From Natrinema caseinilyticum (GTDB lineage Archaea > Halobacteriota > Halobacteria > Halobacteriales > Natrialbaceae), in assembly GCF_024227435.1 (NCBI RefSeq), contig NZ_CP100445.1:2291369-2355368 (forward strand): 64,000 bases of DNA, given 5' to 3'. This document shows positions 54,225-63,860 of this stretch, one piece after another. How positions within the stretch are numbered: the first letter of the stretch is position 1; each line of letters begins with the position of its first letter. Made by a program: the position numbers and the translations under genes. The notes beneath the pieces were generated by a model that saw nothing but the letters and a program-made list of their open reading frames with translations, was not told the DNA's origin and did not search any database.

Positions 54225-54965
54225 TCAGTCGGTTCGACCGACTCGCGGCGACGCTTCACGTGGCGGTTCGTCGGGTGCGGCGTCGGTCGCAGTTACCTCG
54301 CGGACGAACTCGAGGAAGTTATCGAACACGAGTTTCGCCTCGCACGCCCGCCGGTAGTTCGCCTCCGTTATGTCGTCGAGGAGCGTCTCGCGGCGCTCGT
54401 CGGAGAGGTCCTTCCGATTGACGAGGCCGCGTGCGGTCGTGATGTCGTACTCCGGGTGGAACTGGACCCCGAAGACCCGTTCCTTGCGGAAACCGTGGTT
54501 CGAGTAGTCGTTTTCGGCGAGGGAGGTGCTCCCCGGCGGGAGTTCGGACACTTCGTCGGTGTGGCTGGTGAAGACGGTGAACGTTTCGTCGATGCCGTCG
54601 AACAGCCGTGATTCGCCGGTATGTTCGACCTCGCTGTACCCGACCTCGTAGACCCCCATATCCGTGACGGCGCCGCCGAGGACGTCGGCCAGGAGCTGGT
54701 GGCCCCAGCAAACGCCCAGAAACGGCATCCCGCGATCGATCGCGTCGTCGACCCACTCCGCGAGCGGCCGCATCCAGTCTTCCTCCCAGTACACCGACGC
54801 TCGAGAGCCGGTGATCACGGCCCCGTCGTAGTCGAAGCCGTCCGGTACGGCCCCGTCCGTGACGTCGAATTCCGCCAGTGACGCGTCGAGTTCGCGCCGA
54901 AAATTCCGCGTCGTATTCTCGTCCCGATACGCTGCGTTCAGGACGACGATCCGAAGCTGACTCAT
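54225..54965 (-). CDS. Class I glutamine amidotransferase
   Basis: A 246-residue GATase1-fold protein. The nucleophile Cys is in GVCWGHQ, and the His and Glu in QFHPEYD. It is similar to stand-alone GMP synthase-like amidotransferases that act on unknown amide acceptors. An extension of about 25 acidic and Arg residues follows the fold. No synthetase partner gene is adjacent, so the substrate is open. Confidence 0.9.
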   Translation of the reverse strand: MSQLRIVVLNAAYRDENTTRNFRRELDASLAEFDVTDGAVPDGFDYDGAVITGSRASVYWEEDWMRPLAEWVDDAIDRGMPFLGVCWGHQLLADVLGGAVTDMGVYEVGYSEVEHTGESRLFDGIDETFTVFTSHTDEVSELPPGSTSLAENDYSNHGFRKERVFGVQFHPEYDITTARGLVNRKDLSDERRETLLDDITEANYRRACEAKLVFDNFLEFVREVTATDAAPDEPPREASPRVGRTD

Positions 54966-55079
54966 TACTCGCTAATGACGCCTCGAAAGAAATAGGCCTT
55001 CCGCCCGTTCGCGATGGCGGCGCCGTGACAGCCGCCGACGAGTCGACTGTCCCCCTCGAACACACTGGCAGATCGTCCG

Positions 55080-56318
55080 TCACTGCGGGTGATAGGTGCC
55101 GTTTTCGTCCCGATGGAATCGTTCGCCGGTGTCGAACCAGCCGTCGGTGAACCGTCCGATATCAGCGGGCCGATCGGCACCGCCACGTCCAGATTCGTCG
55201 GATTCGTCCCGTTCCTCGAGCGGACCGGAGCTGGGGAAGTAGCCGTCGGCGACCATCGGTCCCGAAAGCTGGAGGCGACCGGTCGCCGCGCCGGAGAGAA
55301 CGGTTCCGTCGCTATCGACCAGTCGGACTCGACAATCAGGGACCGGGCGACCGACACCGGACCCGTCGGCCGCCGACTCGGATCGATCCGCGACGAACCC
55401 CTGGCTCAGGGCGGTCGGACACTCGAGGCGGCCGTACGCCCGTGCGAATTCCACGCCGCGGTCTCGATAGGCACCGGCCACGTCAGTGGCGACCGGTCCC
55501 TCGCAGACGACGCGCTCGAGGGAGTCGGCGGCCGCCTCGAATCCCGATTCGGCCGCGATCGCCCGGATCGCCTGCTCGCGCCCCGCCAGAAACGTCGCGC
55601 TTTCGGCGGCCGTCGCTGTCACGGCATCCGCGGGGTCGAACGCGCGATCGATCACGAGCGTGGCGCCGACGTAGAGCACCGACAGCGCCACCCGAACGAG
55701 GCCGTCTGCAGCCGCGAGCGGGGTCGGAAGCGGGACGACGTCGTTCGCGGCGAGTCCCCACGCGACGACGGCCGTGAGACAGTTCCGCTCGACGGCGCCA
55801 TCGGAAAAGCCGACGACCGGACGACCCGATTCGCCGTGCAGCGCCAGCACCGGGTCCGGCTTCGGCGAGTCGTCGTCCGGATCGCGGGGATCGCCGACGG
55901 TCTCGGCCAGTTTCTCGAGCGTCACGATCCGATCGTATGGGATCGACCGCACCAGATCACGCTGGGCGGGTTCGGCGACGACCAGGTCGGGCACCAGGGC
56001 GTCGAACGGCCGCTCGACCGAGGCGGGCGTCAGCAGATGAGAGATGGGCGCGAACGTCGCACCCAGGCGCCGACACGCGAAAAAGAGGGCGAGCGAGACG
56101 ACTCGGTTGCGCGTGACGAGACAGACCGTATCGCCGGGTCCGATTCCACGCGCCGAGAGAGACGTGGCCGTCCTCGCCGCGAGCGCCGACAGTTCGCCGT
56201 AGGAGACCCGGTCCTCGTCGATCGTCCCCGCGGGGGCATCCCGCCGCTCCTCGGAGATGTCGATGACCGCGGTCCGATCCGGGAAGTGCGCTGCCCGCCG
56301 CGCAAGCGAGAGGGTCAC
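55080..56318 (-). CDS. Truncated, degenerate AMP-binding (adenylate-forming) protein
   Basis: A 412-residue protein of the acyl-CoA synthetase-like superfamily, but without the usual C-terminal domain: it ends at the A7 motif (GWFDTGERFHRDENGTYHPQ), removing the catalytic Lys region. The ATP-binding P-loop motif is altered to LHGESGRPVV. The A5-like motif is AYGRLECPTALS. Full-length relatives have over 500 residues. GTG at 56318 is the start. It follows an alpha/beta hydrolase with an altered elbow; the two may work together non-catalytically or as a specialised pair. Confidence 0.7.
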   Translation of the reverse strand: MTLSLARRAAHFPDRTAVIDISEERRDAPAGTIDEDRVSYGELSALAARTATSLSARGIGPGDTVCLVTRNRVVSLALFFACRRLGATFAPISHLLTPASVERPFDALVPDLVVAEPAQRDLVRSIPYDRIVTLEKLAETVGDPRDPDDDSPKPDPVLALHGESGRPVVGFSDGAVERNCLTAVVAWGLAANDVVPLPTPLAAADGLVRVALSVLYVGATLVIDRAFDPADAVTATAAESATFLAGREQAIRAIAAESGFEAAADSLERVVCEGPVATDVAGAYRDRGVEFARAYGRLECPTALSQGFVADRSESAADGSGVGRPVPDCRVRLVDSDGTVLSGAATGRLQLSGPMVADGYFPSSGPLEERDESDESGRGGADRPADIGRFTDGWFDTGERFHRDENGTYHPQ

Positions 56319-56375
56319 GGGAGAGACTCCACCGCTCGAGTACGTAGTAGACGGGGGTCGATCGATGGACGTCGA

Positions 56376-57161
56376 TCACGTCGACTCGTTCGTCCCGTCC
56401 TCGAGAAACCCGCGCAACCGATCGTTGACCGTTCGCGAGCGTTCGACGAAACAGAGGTGACCCGCCCCCTCGAGTTCCCAGAACGTCCCGCGGGGCAGCC
56501 GTCGCGCGAGGTCCCGGCCGTCCGCCGGAGAGACCAGTTCGTCCGCGCCGCCGTGGATCACCCGCGTCGGCTGGGTCACCTCGACCAGCCAGTCGGTCGC
56601 GTCGAATCCGTCGAGCGCAGCGACCTGGGCCTGCCACCCCGCTCGATCGGCGTCACCGTCGGCCCGCCAGTCGACGATGCCGTCCCGGACGTCCGGCTGT
56701 GACTCGAGGAACGCGGCCGAGAGTCCCGCCTCGAGCGACTCCCGGAGCGCCCGCCGGTCGTCCGGCGAGGCGAACAGGGCCTCGAGCGCCAGCGCGTCTC
56801 CCCGCGGGGCGGTTCCGAAGAGCGTGAGCGTCTCGACGCGATTCGACGACCGTGCCGCAGACAGCGCGATCGCACCGCCGAGTCCGCATCCCACGAGGTG
56901 ACCGTTTCGGATCCCGCAGTCGGACAGCACCGCCTCGAGGTCGGCGACGAGCGTCTCGAGGGTGTAGGGCCCGTCGGGGGCGTCCGAGCGGCCCGTCCCG
57001 CGGAGATCCCAGACGACGACCTCGTAGGGACCGGCGAGGGCGGCGTGTTGCCAGCCCCAGAGCCAGCCGCCGAGACCCGCTTCGGAAACGAAGACGACGG
57101 GGTCACCCTTGCCGTCGCGGTCGTAATACAGCGAGACGCCCTCGTTCGATGCGGTCGGCAT
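56376..57161 (-). CDS. Alpha/beta hydrolase-fold protein lacking the nucleophile Ser
   Basis: A 261-residue alpha/beta-hydrolase-fold protein. At the nucleophile elbow, GxSxG is replaced by GCGLG (HLVGCGLGGAIAL), so the Ser position is Gly. An acid in HGGADELVSP and a His in GAGHLCFVE are kept. It begins 93 nt after alaS and ends 57 nt before the AMP-binding gene, all on one strand. Non-classical catalysis or a binding role is likely. Confidence 0.8.
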   Translation of the reverse strand: MPTASNEGVSLYYDRDGKGDPVVFVSEAGLGGWLWGWQHAALAGPYEVVVWDLRGTGRSDAPDGPYTLETLVADLEAVLSDCGIRNGHLVGCGLGGAIALSAARSSNRVETLTLFGTAPRGDALALEALFASPDDRRALRESLEAGLSAAFLESQPDVRDGIVDWRADGDADRAGWQAQVAALDGFDATDWLVEVTQPTRVIHGGADELVSPADGRDLARRLPRGTFWELEGAGHLCFVERSRTVNDRLRGFLEDGTNEST

Positions 57162-57254
57162 GGGCGTACCCTCGGGACGGAGACCGAAAGAAGGGGTGGA
57201 TTTCGACTCGAGCCCGGAACCGCCCGCGGGGGCCGTTTCGAGGAGTCGACCGAT

Positions 57255-60032
57255 TCAGGCGTTCAGAATCTGGCGGAGAACGTCGGGAGCGTCCTCGAGC
57301 GCGTCGTCCAGGTCGTCGACGTTGGGGCCGCCGCCCTGTGCGAAGTCCGGCGGACCGCCACCGCCGCCGCCGACGCGGCCGGCGAGTTCGCCGACGACCT
57401 CGCCGGCGTTGACGCCCACGTCGTCCGGGACGGCCACGACGAACTGCGCGCCGTTCGCGCCGCTGCCGAGCACGGCGATCCGATCCTCCTCGACGAGGGC
57501 GTTGGCGGTCGCTCGCAGTTCGTCCATGTCGGCGTCGATCCGATCGACGACGGCGGTCGTGTCGCCGACCTCGACTTCCTCGCCGCCGCCACCGCCTCCG
57601 GCGCGAGCCTCGGCGAGTTGTTCTTTCAGGTCTTCGATCTGCTTGCCGCGACCTTTCCACTCCTCGAAGAACCGATCGGCGGTCTCGGGAACCGCGTCGG
57701 GCGACACGTCGAGGATCTCGGCGGCCTCGTAGAGGGCGTCTTCCGTGCGCTGGGTGGCCTCGAGGGCGGCCGCTCCCGCGGCGAACGTGATGCGTTCGAC
57801 GCCGTCCTGGACGCGCTCGGTGGTGAGCACTTTGATCGCGCCGATGTCGCCGGTCCGGGCGACGTGGGTGCCGCCGCAGGCCTGGACGTCCGCTTCGACG
57901 TGAATGAGGCGGATCTGCTCGCCCGGCGGGATACCGCCCTGGTAGAGATCGAAGCCGTGTTCGGCCTCCGCGTCGTGTCGATCGGGCCACTCCTGGCTGA
58001 CCGCGGTGTTGTTCATGACGATCTCGTTCGCGCGGTTCTCGATGGCTTTGACCTCCTCGCGTGAGATCCGATCGTAGTGGCGGAGATCGATCCGGGAACT
58101 CTCGACGCCCTTCTGGGCGCCGGCCTGTCGGATGTGGTCGCCGAGCACCTGTCGGGCCGAGTGGATGACGATGTGGGTCGCCGTGTGATGGCGCATGAGC
58201 TGCCGGCGGCGTTCGCCGTCGATCTGCCCGTTGACCAGTTCGCCCTTCCCCGGGTCCTCGTCGGTCCGATGAAGGATGACGCCGTCGACGATCTGAACGT
58301 CTTCGATCTCGACGGACGTGTCGTCCGTCGAGAGCGTCCCCGTATCCGAGGGTTGGCCGCCGCCTTCGGGGTAGAACATCGTCTGATCGAGGACGACGTC
58401 GTAGCCGTCCTCACGCTCGAAGACGTCGAGGACGACCGCCTCGAACTGGGTTCGCTCCTGGTCGTCGTAGTAGAGTTTCTCCGTCTCCGGGAGGTCCTCG
58501 AAGCGATCGCGTTCGCCCTCGTCGGTTTCGGCGACGGCCTCGGGCGTGTCGTGGCGCTTCGCGACGAGGCTGTAGAAGTCGTCCGGGACGTCGACGGACG
58601 CACCCGTCTCCTCGGCGATTTCGGCGACCATGTCCGGCTGGATCCCGTGAGAGTCGTAGAGTTCGATCAGCTCGTCGGTGGGAATCGGCTCGCCTTTCGT
58701 CGCGTACTCTTCGGCCAGGCTTTCGACTCGACGACCCCCGCGCTCGAGCGTCTCGCGGTACTTTTCGACCTCGGTGCGGACGATGTCGCGGATCGTGTCG
58801 CGGTTCTGGTACTCGAGGCGCTCGGCTTGCATGTCGACCAGTTCGTCGAGGGGCGCGTCGACGCCGGCGGTGTCACAGAGGCGCTTGGTGCGTCGGAGGA
58901 CCATTCGCGCGAGATAGCCCGTCCCGACGTTCGAGGGAACGATTCCGTCGCCGAGCATGTACGCGAGCGTCCGACAGTGGTCTGCGATCGCGTAGATGTC
59001 CTCGAGCGGCTCCATCAGGGCCTCGAGATCGTCGGCGTCGACGTCGAGTTCGGCGGCGATCTCGCCGCGGGCGGTCTCCATGTCCTCGGCCTCGTCGATA
59101 TCCATGTGGCCCGCGAGTTTGGCGGCCCGGTGAATGAGATCCTCCTGCTCGGCCGTGTGCTCGATCCCCGCATTGTCCTTCAGGAAGGCGATCATGTCGG
59201 GATAGACCGCCTCGTAGACGGTCGGCGTTCCCTGCGAGACCCAGGTCCACCGCTCGAGCCCGTATCCGGTGTCGACGATGTAGGTGTCCATCGGGCTGTA
59301 GCGGTTCCCGTCTTTCATCTCGTACTCGCCGTCGGGGTCTTGCTCCATGGACATGAAGACTAGCGTGGCGAGTTCGACGCCGCGGTAGATGACCTCGATC
59401 GCGGGGCCGGCGTTTCCGCCGCCGACCCACGGGTCCTCGATATAGATGACCTCCTCGAGATCGACGCCCAGCGAGTCGAAGAAGCTGTCGCAGAGTTCGA
59501 CGGTTCGATCTTTCCAGTACACCTCGCCGTGGTAGGCGTACTCGTCCTCCGGGACGTCCTCGCGCGTGTTGAACGCGTGATGGGCCATCATCTCGAAGGC
59601 CATCGTGTGCCGGCCCGTCTTGCCGACGTTGTCGATGTCCTGCATGCGGATGCAGGGCTGTGAGACACACAGCGGGTTGGCCGGCGGCGGGGTCTGCCCG
59701 CTCGTCACCAGCGGCTGGAAGTCGTAGATCGACGCCTGAGTCAGCAGGACGTCGTCACGCCAGCGGTTCGCCGCGACCGGATACGGGTCGATTCGCTCGT
59801 GGTCGTTGGCCTCGAAGAAAGAGAGGAAGGCCTCGCGCATCTCCTCGAGACTGTACGACTCCTCGAAACCGGCGTTGTCGATGAAGCCGTACTCCTCGCA
59901 GGGGGGCTCGCCGCAGGTTTCCCTGCCGTGATCGCGCGTCCAGAAGTGAGCGCCACACGTCGGGCACTCTTTGCGCTCGAATCCTTCCTCCTCGAAGTAC
60001 TCGAGGCGGTATTCGTCCGCCAGTTCGCTCAT
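57255..60032 (-). CDS. alaS: Alanyl-tRNA synthetase
   Basis: Charges tRNA-Ala and edits mischarged Ser or Gly. The 925-residue archaeal-type enzyme has a class II catalytic core with [20 protein letters not shown], an editing domain with the HxxxH zinc motif (RHHTATH), [13 protein letters not shown], and a C-terminal C-Ala/DHHA1-like domain with Gly-rich stretch (GGGGGG). ATG at 60032 ([20 protein letters not shown]) is chosen because a TATA element lies 30 nt upstream; a longer frame reaching 60335 would have an unrelated N-terminal extension. Confidence 0.97.
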   Translation of the reverse strand: MSELADEYRLEYFEEEGFERKECPTCGAHFWTRDHGRETCGEPPCEEYGFIDNAGFEESYSLEEMREAFLSFFEANDHERIDPYPVAANRWRDDVLLTQASIYDFQPLVTSGQTPPPANPLCVSQPCIRMQDIDNVGKTGRHTMAFEMMAHHAFNTREDVPEDEYAYHGEVYWKDRTVELCDSFFDSLGVDLEEVIYIEDPWVGGGNAGPAIEVIYRGVELATLVFMSMEQDPDGEYEMKDGNRYSPMDTYIVDTGYGLERWTWVSQGTPTVYEAVYPDMIAFLKDNAGIEHTAEQEDLIHRAAKLAGHMDIDEAEDMETARGEIAAELDVDADDLEALMEPLEDIYAIADHCRTLAYMLGDGIVPSNVGTGYLARMVLRRTKRLCDTAGVDAPLDELVDMQAERLEYQNRDTIRDIVRTEVEKYRETLERGGRRVESLAEEYATKGEPIPTDELIELYDSHGIQPDMVAEIAEETGASVDVPDDFYSLVAKRHDTPEAVAETDEGERDRFEDLPETEKLYYDDQERTQFEAVVLDVFEREDGYDVVLDQTMFYPEGGGQPSDTGTLSTDDTSVEIEDVQIVDGVILHRTDEDPGKGELVNGQIDGERRRQLMRHHTATHIVIHSARQVLGDHIRQAGAQKGVESSRIDLRHYDRISREEVKAIENRANEIVMNNTAVSQEWPDRHDAEAEHGFDLYQGGIPPGEQIRLIHVEADVQACGGTHVARTGDIGAIKVLTTERVQDGVERITFAAGAAALEATQRTEDALYEAAEILDVSPDAVPETADRFFEEWKGRGKQIEDLKEQLAEARAGGGGGGEEVEVGDTTAVVDRIDADMDELRATANALVEEDRIAVLGSGANGAQFVVAVPDDVGVNAGEVVGELAGRVGGGGGGPPDFAQGGGPNVDDLDDALEDAPDVLRQILNA

Positions 60033-60057
60033 TACGCATCTAGTGACCCTGCAACGT

Positions 60058-60066
60058 GTAAAACAG
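60058..60066 (-). promoter_or_regulatory. TATA element of alaS
   Basis: ctgttttac on the minus strand, centred 30 nt before the ATG at 60032, consistent with a leaderless transcript and with the shorter start. Confidence 0.45.
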
Positions 60067-60384
60067 TTCCGCAAATCGCCCCGCGAAACCATCGTCTGAC
60101 GGCGCCCAGATCGAACCGTGACGGGCGATTCTCGGCCCGTCACGCCTTCGTTTCCACCGGTTCGGCCGCCGGCTTCACTGACCGGCCAGCCGTCGACTGA
60201 CGGACCCTCGCGCGCCGGATCGGTCGGCCCGGTCGAGTCGATCGCCTCGGGATCGGTCGACCTGCCGTCGTCGACCGAATTCGAGACGGGGCCGTGGAGT
60301 ACGAACACACCATCCGGTGTATCCAATAAATCCATTAGTCTGGCTTGAGGTCATCAGGTAGAGACTGTCACCACTATCGACACA
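60067..60384. other. Divergent intergenic region between alaS and the sensor gene
   Basis: About 320 bases. An in-frame extension of alaS exists here ([20 protein letters not shown]), but it is placed before the likely promoter. I see no further gene; the promoter of the divergent sensor gene must lie here without a clear TATA box. Confidence 0.35.
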
Positions 60385-62628
60385 ATGACGCAGCCGCCAG
60401 CGACCACCCGACCCCGAACGATCCTCTACGTCGCAGCGACCGACGACGCGGCGAGCGACGGCGCCGCCGCGCTCGAGAACGTCGACGCCGCGCCGGATCG
60501 GTCGGTCCGACCGGCGACGACGGTCGAACGCGTCCGTAACTGGTCTCCCGCGGTTGACTGCGTCGTCTTCGCCGAAACGCCGACGACCGCAGCGGGCTCG
60601 AATCTGCTCGAGATGGTCGACGCGTGCGGTTCGACGCCGCTCGTGCTCTTTTCGGACCCGTCGTATGCGGCCACGGCCGCACGGTCGACGGACGGCATCG
60701 ACGGCTACGTTCGCCGCGGCACCGACGACGCCGTCGCGCACCTCGCCGACGAGATCGAGTGGGTCTGCAGCGGCGGAACCGACCTCGACTCGGCGGACGA
60801 CACCGAACGCGAGGCCGAACCGATCGACGCGACCGGCAAAACGACGGCCGCGACGAACGCGTCGACCGCCCGGTTCATCGGGTCGCTCGCCGAACTGGCC
60901 GCCTGTCGCGACCGCGAGTCCCTCTTCGAGGAGGTAGTCGAGACCGTCGCCGACAGCCTGGATCGCGACTACTGTTGGCTCTCCACGGTTCAGTTCGGTC
61001 AGTTCACCCCGCGAGCGACCGCGCCGGCCGTCCCGGACGACGACCTCGAGGTCCTCTCGTGTTCGGGCCCGCTCGGTGACGCCCTCGGAACGGACGAGCC
61101 GATCCGGTTCGACCGCGTCGGGGTCGGGGCCGGCGCCGAGGTCGAAGCGCCGTTCGAGGGGATCGAATCGCTGTGTTGCGTCCCAGTCGGCGACATCGGA
61201 CTGCTACTGGTGGCTGCCGACGAGCCGACGGCGTTCGACCAGCGCGACTGCGAGCTCCTCGGGTCGTGGGGACGGGTCGCGACCGCCCTCCTCGAGCGAA
61301 TCGACGCGGAAGCCGCGTCCGAGACGCAGCACGATCGACTGCGTGTGGAACGGGACCGGCTGCGATCGGAACGGGACCGGTTGCAAGCGTCTCGGGATCA
61401 CTTGTCGGCCGAGCGAGACGACCTCGCTGCCGAACGCGACCGCTATCGGACGTTCTTCGAAAACGCGCCGGAGCCGGTGATCCGCTACGAGGTCGACGAC
61501 GGCCAACCCGTCGTCAGGACCGTCAACGAAGCGTTTAGGGAGGTCTTTGGCACCGATCTCGAGGCGGTCGTCGACGAGCCGGTCGACGAGGAAACCGTTC
61601 CGCCGGGGCTCGAGCACCGCCGGAAGACGCTGCTCGAATCGCTCCGGTCGGGCGAGCGTCGACAGCTCGTCAGCCGCCGGGAAACCGTCGACGGAGTGCG
61701 CGAATTCCTGCTCACACTGGTCCCGATCGAATCGGAGGCCGACGGAGCCGTCGAAGACGCCGAAACGGACGACGAGAACGCCGAAATCGACGACTGGGAC
61801 ACCGAAACGCGTGCCAGGTACACCGAAATCGACGGCGGATTCGCCGAACCGGGCGATCCCTCGGACGACCGCGCCGACACCACCCGGGAGGGACTGATCG
61901 TCTACAGGGACGTCACCGAGATCAACCGCCGCGAACGCGAACTCGCCGCCGCGGAGTCGCGACTCGAGACGATCGCCGCGCTGGTCGACGACGACGTCCG
62001 AACCCCGCTGATCGTCGCCCGCGGCTATCTCGAACTCGCGGCGGAGACCGGCGACAGGGAACACTTCGCGGAGGTCGACGAGGCCCAGGAGCGGCTGCGA
62101 GAGCTGGTCGATCGGGTCGTCTCGATCGCCCGACACGACGCCGTGGTCGTCGAGACCGAACCCGTCGCCATCCACGACGTCGCGCGCCGGGCCTGGGTCG
62201 CGGTCGAAACCGGGGACGCGCGCCTCGTCACACGGTCGACCGAAAATCGGGTCCTCGAGGCCGACAAATCGCAGCTTCGGGAGCTGTTCGAACGGCTGTT
62301 TCAGGCCGTCGTCGACGGAGACAGTTTCGACGACGAGCGGGACGGAACCGCTGGCTCGGGTGGCGCGACGGCGGTGGTCACCGTCGGCGCGACCGACGAC
62401 GGATTCTACGTCGCTCGACGCGCCCCCGAAACCGCAGCCCTCGGTGGCGAGGGGGGACTCGAGACGGACCCCGTTCCGGGCCGACTGGCCGCGGCCGACG
62501 GCACCGGCTTCGGACTCGGCAGCGTCGAACACATCGCCGACGCCCACGGCTGGAGCGTCGGCGTTGCAGAGGACGAGGGTCGGATCGCCTTCGCGTTTCG
62601 GGGCGTCGACGCTCGCGACGTCGATTGA
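60385..62628 (+). CDS. Degenerate multi-domain histidine kinase (GAF-PAS pseudokinase)
   Basis: A 747-residue cytosolic sensor. Domains in order: receiver-like N-terminus (about 10-125) without the phospho-acceptor Asp (VDCVVFAETP), GAF (about 165-305), a coiled coil of ERDRLRS-type heptads (310-355), PAS (about 355-520), and a histidine-kinase-like end. The H-box reads DDDVRTPLIVARGYLEL where His should follow Ser. The N-box (LRELFERLFQAVVDG) and the G1 box (ARRAPETA) are altered; the G2 box (GTGFGLGSV) survives. It probably does not autophosphorylate; a scaffold or ligand-sensing role is likely. Confidence 0.85.
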   Translation: MTQPPATTRPRTILYVAATDDAASDGAAALENVDAAPDRSVRPATTVERVRNWSPAVDCVVFAETPTTAAGSNLLEMVDACGSTPLVLFSDPSYAATAARSTDGIDGYVRRGTDDAVAHLADEIEWVCSGGTDLDSADDTEREAEPIDATGKTTAATNASTARFIGSLAELAACRDRESLFEEVVETVADSLDRDYCWLSTVQFGQFTPRATAPAVPDDDLEVLSCSGPLGDALGTDEPIRFDRVGVGAGAEVEAPFEGIESLCCVPVGDIGLLLVAADEPTAFDQRDCELLGSWGRVATALLERIDAEAASETQHDRLRVERDRLRSERDRLQASRDHLSAERDDLAAERDRYRTFFENAPEPVIRYEVDDGQPVVRTVNEAFREVFGTDLEAVVDEPVDEETVPPGLEHRRKTLLESLRSGERRQLVSRRETVDGVREFLLTLVPIESEADGAVEDAETDDENAEIDDWDTETRARYTEIDGGFAEPGDPSDDRADTTREGLIVYRDVTEINRRERELAAAESRLETIAALVDDDVRTPLIVARGYLELAAETGDREHFAEVDEAQERLRELVDRVVSIARHDAVVVETEPVAIHDVARRAWVAVETGDARLVTRSTENRVLEADKSQLRELFERLFQAVVDGDSFDDERDGTAGSGGATAVVTVGATDDGFYVARRAPETAALGGEGGLETDPVPGRLAAADGTGFGLGSVEHIADAHGWSVGVAEDEGRIAFAFRGVDARDVD

Positions 62629-62839
62629 CTCACCGAGTGGGCATCGTCCGTCGGTAGGATCGAGGTCCACGGTCAACCGACGCGTCCGGGAAGCCGTCGA
62701 GCGAGCGGACCCCACGTGACGGTCGATCGGACCCACGTTCCGGTGGAGGAGGCTAGCCACGAGCACCGACCACCCATCACCGATGCGAGATCGTGGACGG
62801 TCACCAAACATTTTTCTCGACATACCCGCTACTAGTGGA

Positions 62840-62848
62840 TGTATAATA
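62840..62848 (+). promoter_or_regulatory. TATA element of the SDR gene
   Basis: tgtataata centred 25 nt before the ATG at 62869, a strong leaderless promoter. Confidence 0.55.
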
Positions 62849-62868
62849 GCTGACAATTCGAGAGAATT

Positions 62869-63627
62869 ATGAACGGCATTCGAGACTCAGCGGTGATCGT
62901 AACTGGAGCGAGTACCGGTATTGGCCAAGCGGCGGCACTGCGGTTCGCCGAAGAGGGCGCGAACGTCGTCGTGGCGGACGTCGACGTTCAGGACGGCGAA
63001 CAGACCGTCGAGGACATCCAGGATGCGGGAGGCGAGGCGACGTTCGTCGAGACGGACGTGAGTGAGCGAACGGACGTCGAGGCGATGGTCGAGGAAACCG
63101 TCGAGACGTACGGCGGGCTCGATTTCGCGGTCAACAACGCCGGCGTCGAGGGCGACACGCACCCGACGGCCGACCAGCCGATAGACAACTGGGAGCGCGT
63201 CATCGACATCAACCTCAAGGGTGTGTTCCTCGGGATCCGCGCTGAACTGCCCGCGATGCTCGAGGACGGTGGCGGCGCGATCGTCAACATCTCGTCGACC
63301 GCTGGCGAGGTCGGCTTTCGGGGAGGTAGTCCGTACGTCGCGAGCAAGCACGGCGTCATCGGGCTGACCAAGACGGCCGCCCTCGAATACGGCAACCAGG
63401 ACGTCCGGGTCAACGCCGTCTGTCCCGGGGTAATCCAGACACAGATGGTCGACCGGGCGGCCGAACGCGATCCCGAGATGATAGAGCAGATCAGCGCAGC
63501 GACGCCGCTGGGCCGCATCGGCCAGCCCGAAGAAATCGGCGACGCTGTGGTCTGGCTCTGTTCGGACGACGCCTCGTTCGTGACCGGCGAAGCGTTGGTC
63601 ATCGACGGCGGCTACGTGAGTCAGTAG
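62869..63627 (+). CDS. Classical SDR oxidoreductase
   Basis: A 252-residue NAD(P)-dependent short-chain dehydrogenase. It has the TGASTGIGQ nucleotide-binding motif, an acidic residue after beta-2 (VVADVDV) favouring NAD, NNAGVEG, and catalytic Ser in NISSTAG with Tyr and Lys in YVASK. The C-terminus EALVIDGGYVSQ is typical of 3-oxoacyl-ACP reductase and glucose dehydrogenase-like SDRs. The substrate is not evident. Confidence 0.94.
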   Translation: MNGIRDSAVIVTGASTGIGQAAALRFAEEGANVVVADVDVQDGEQTVEDIQDAGGEATFVETDVSERTDVEAMVEETVETYGGLDFAVNNAGVEGDTHPTADQPIDNWERVIDINLKGVFLGIRAELPAMLEDGGGAIVNISSTAGEVGFRGGSPYVASKHGVIGLTKTAALEYGNQDVRVNAVCPGVIQTQMVDRAAERDPEMIEQISAATPLGRIGQPEEIGDAVVWLCSDDASFVTGEALVIDGGYVSQ

Positions 63628-63860
63628 GGCGTCGAGCCTGAACGAGGAACTCGACACCCGAACACGGGAGCAGCGACGCTACTCGGGGGCGAAGTCGATC
63701 GCGTCGCCGCAACACGGACTCGGCGAACCACGCCGATCGGTGCCGTTCGAACGGCCGGAATCGGTACGTCCGCTGTGACGGGTCTCCGTTCCGTCTCGCG
63801 TGCCGGACAATCGCTTGCGATCCGGTGTGTCGCACTCCGCCAGCAGAAACGCGGATTGCG

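Noticed and set aside
60033-60335. In-frame N-terminal extension of alaS
   Set aside because: The standard archaeal start is at 60032, with a TATA element just upstream; the extension has no counterpart known to me.
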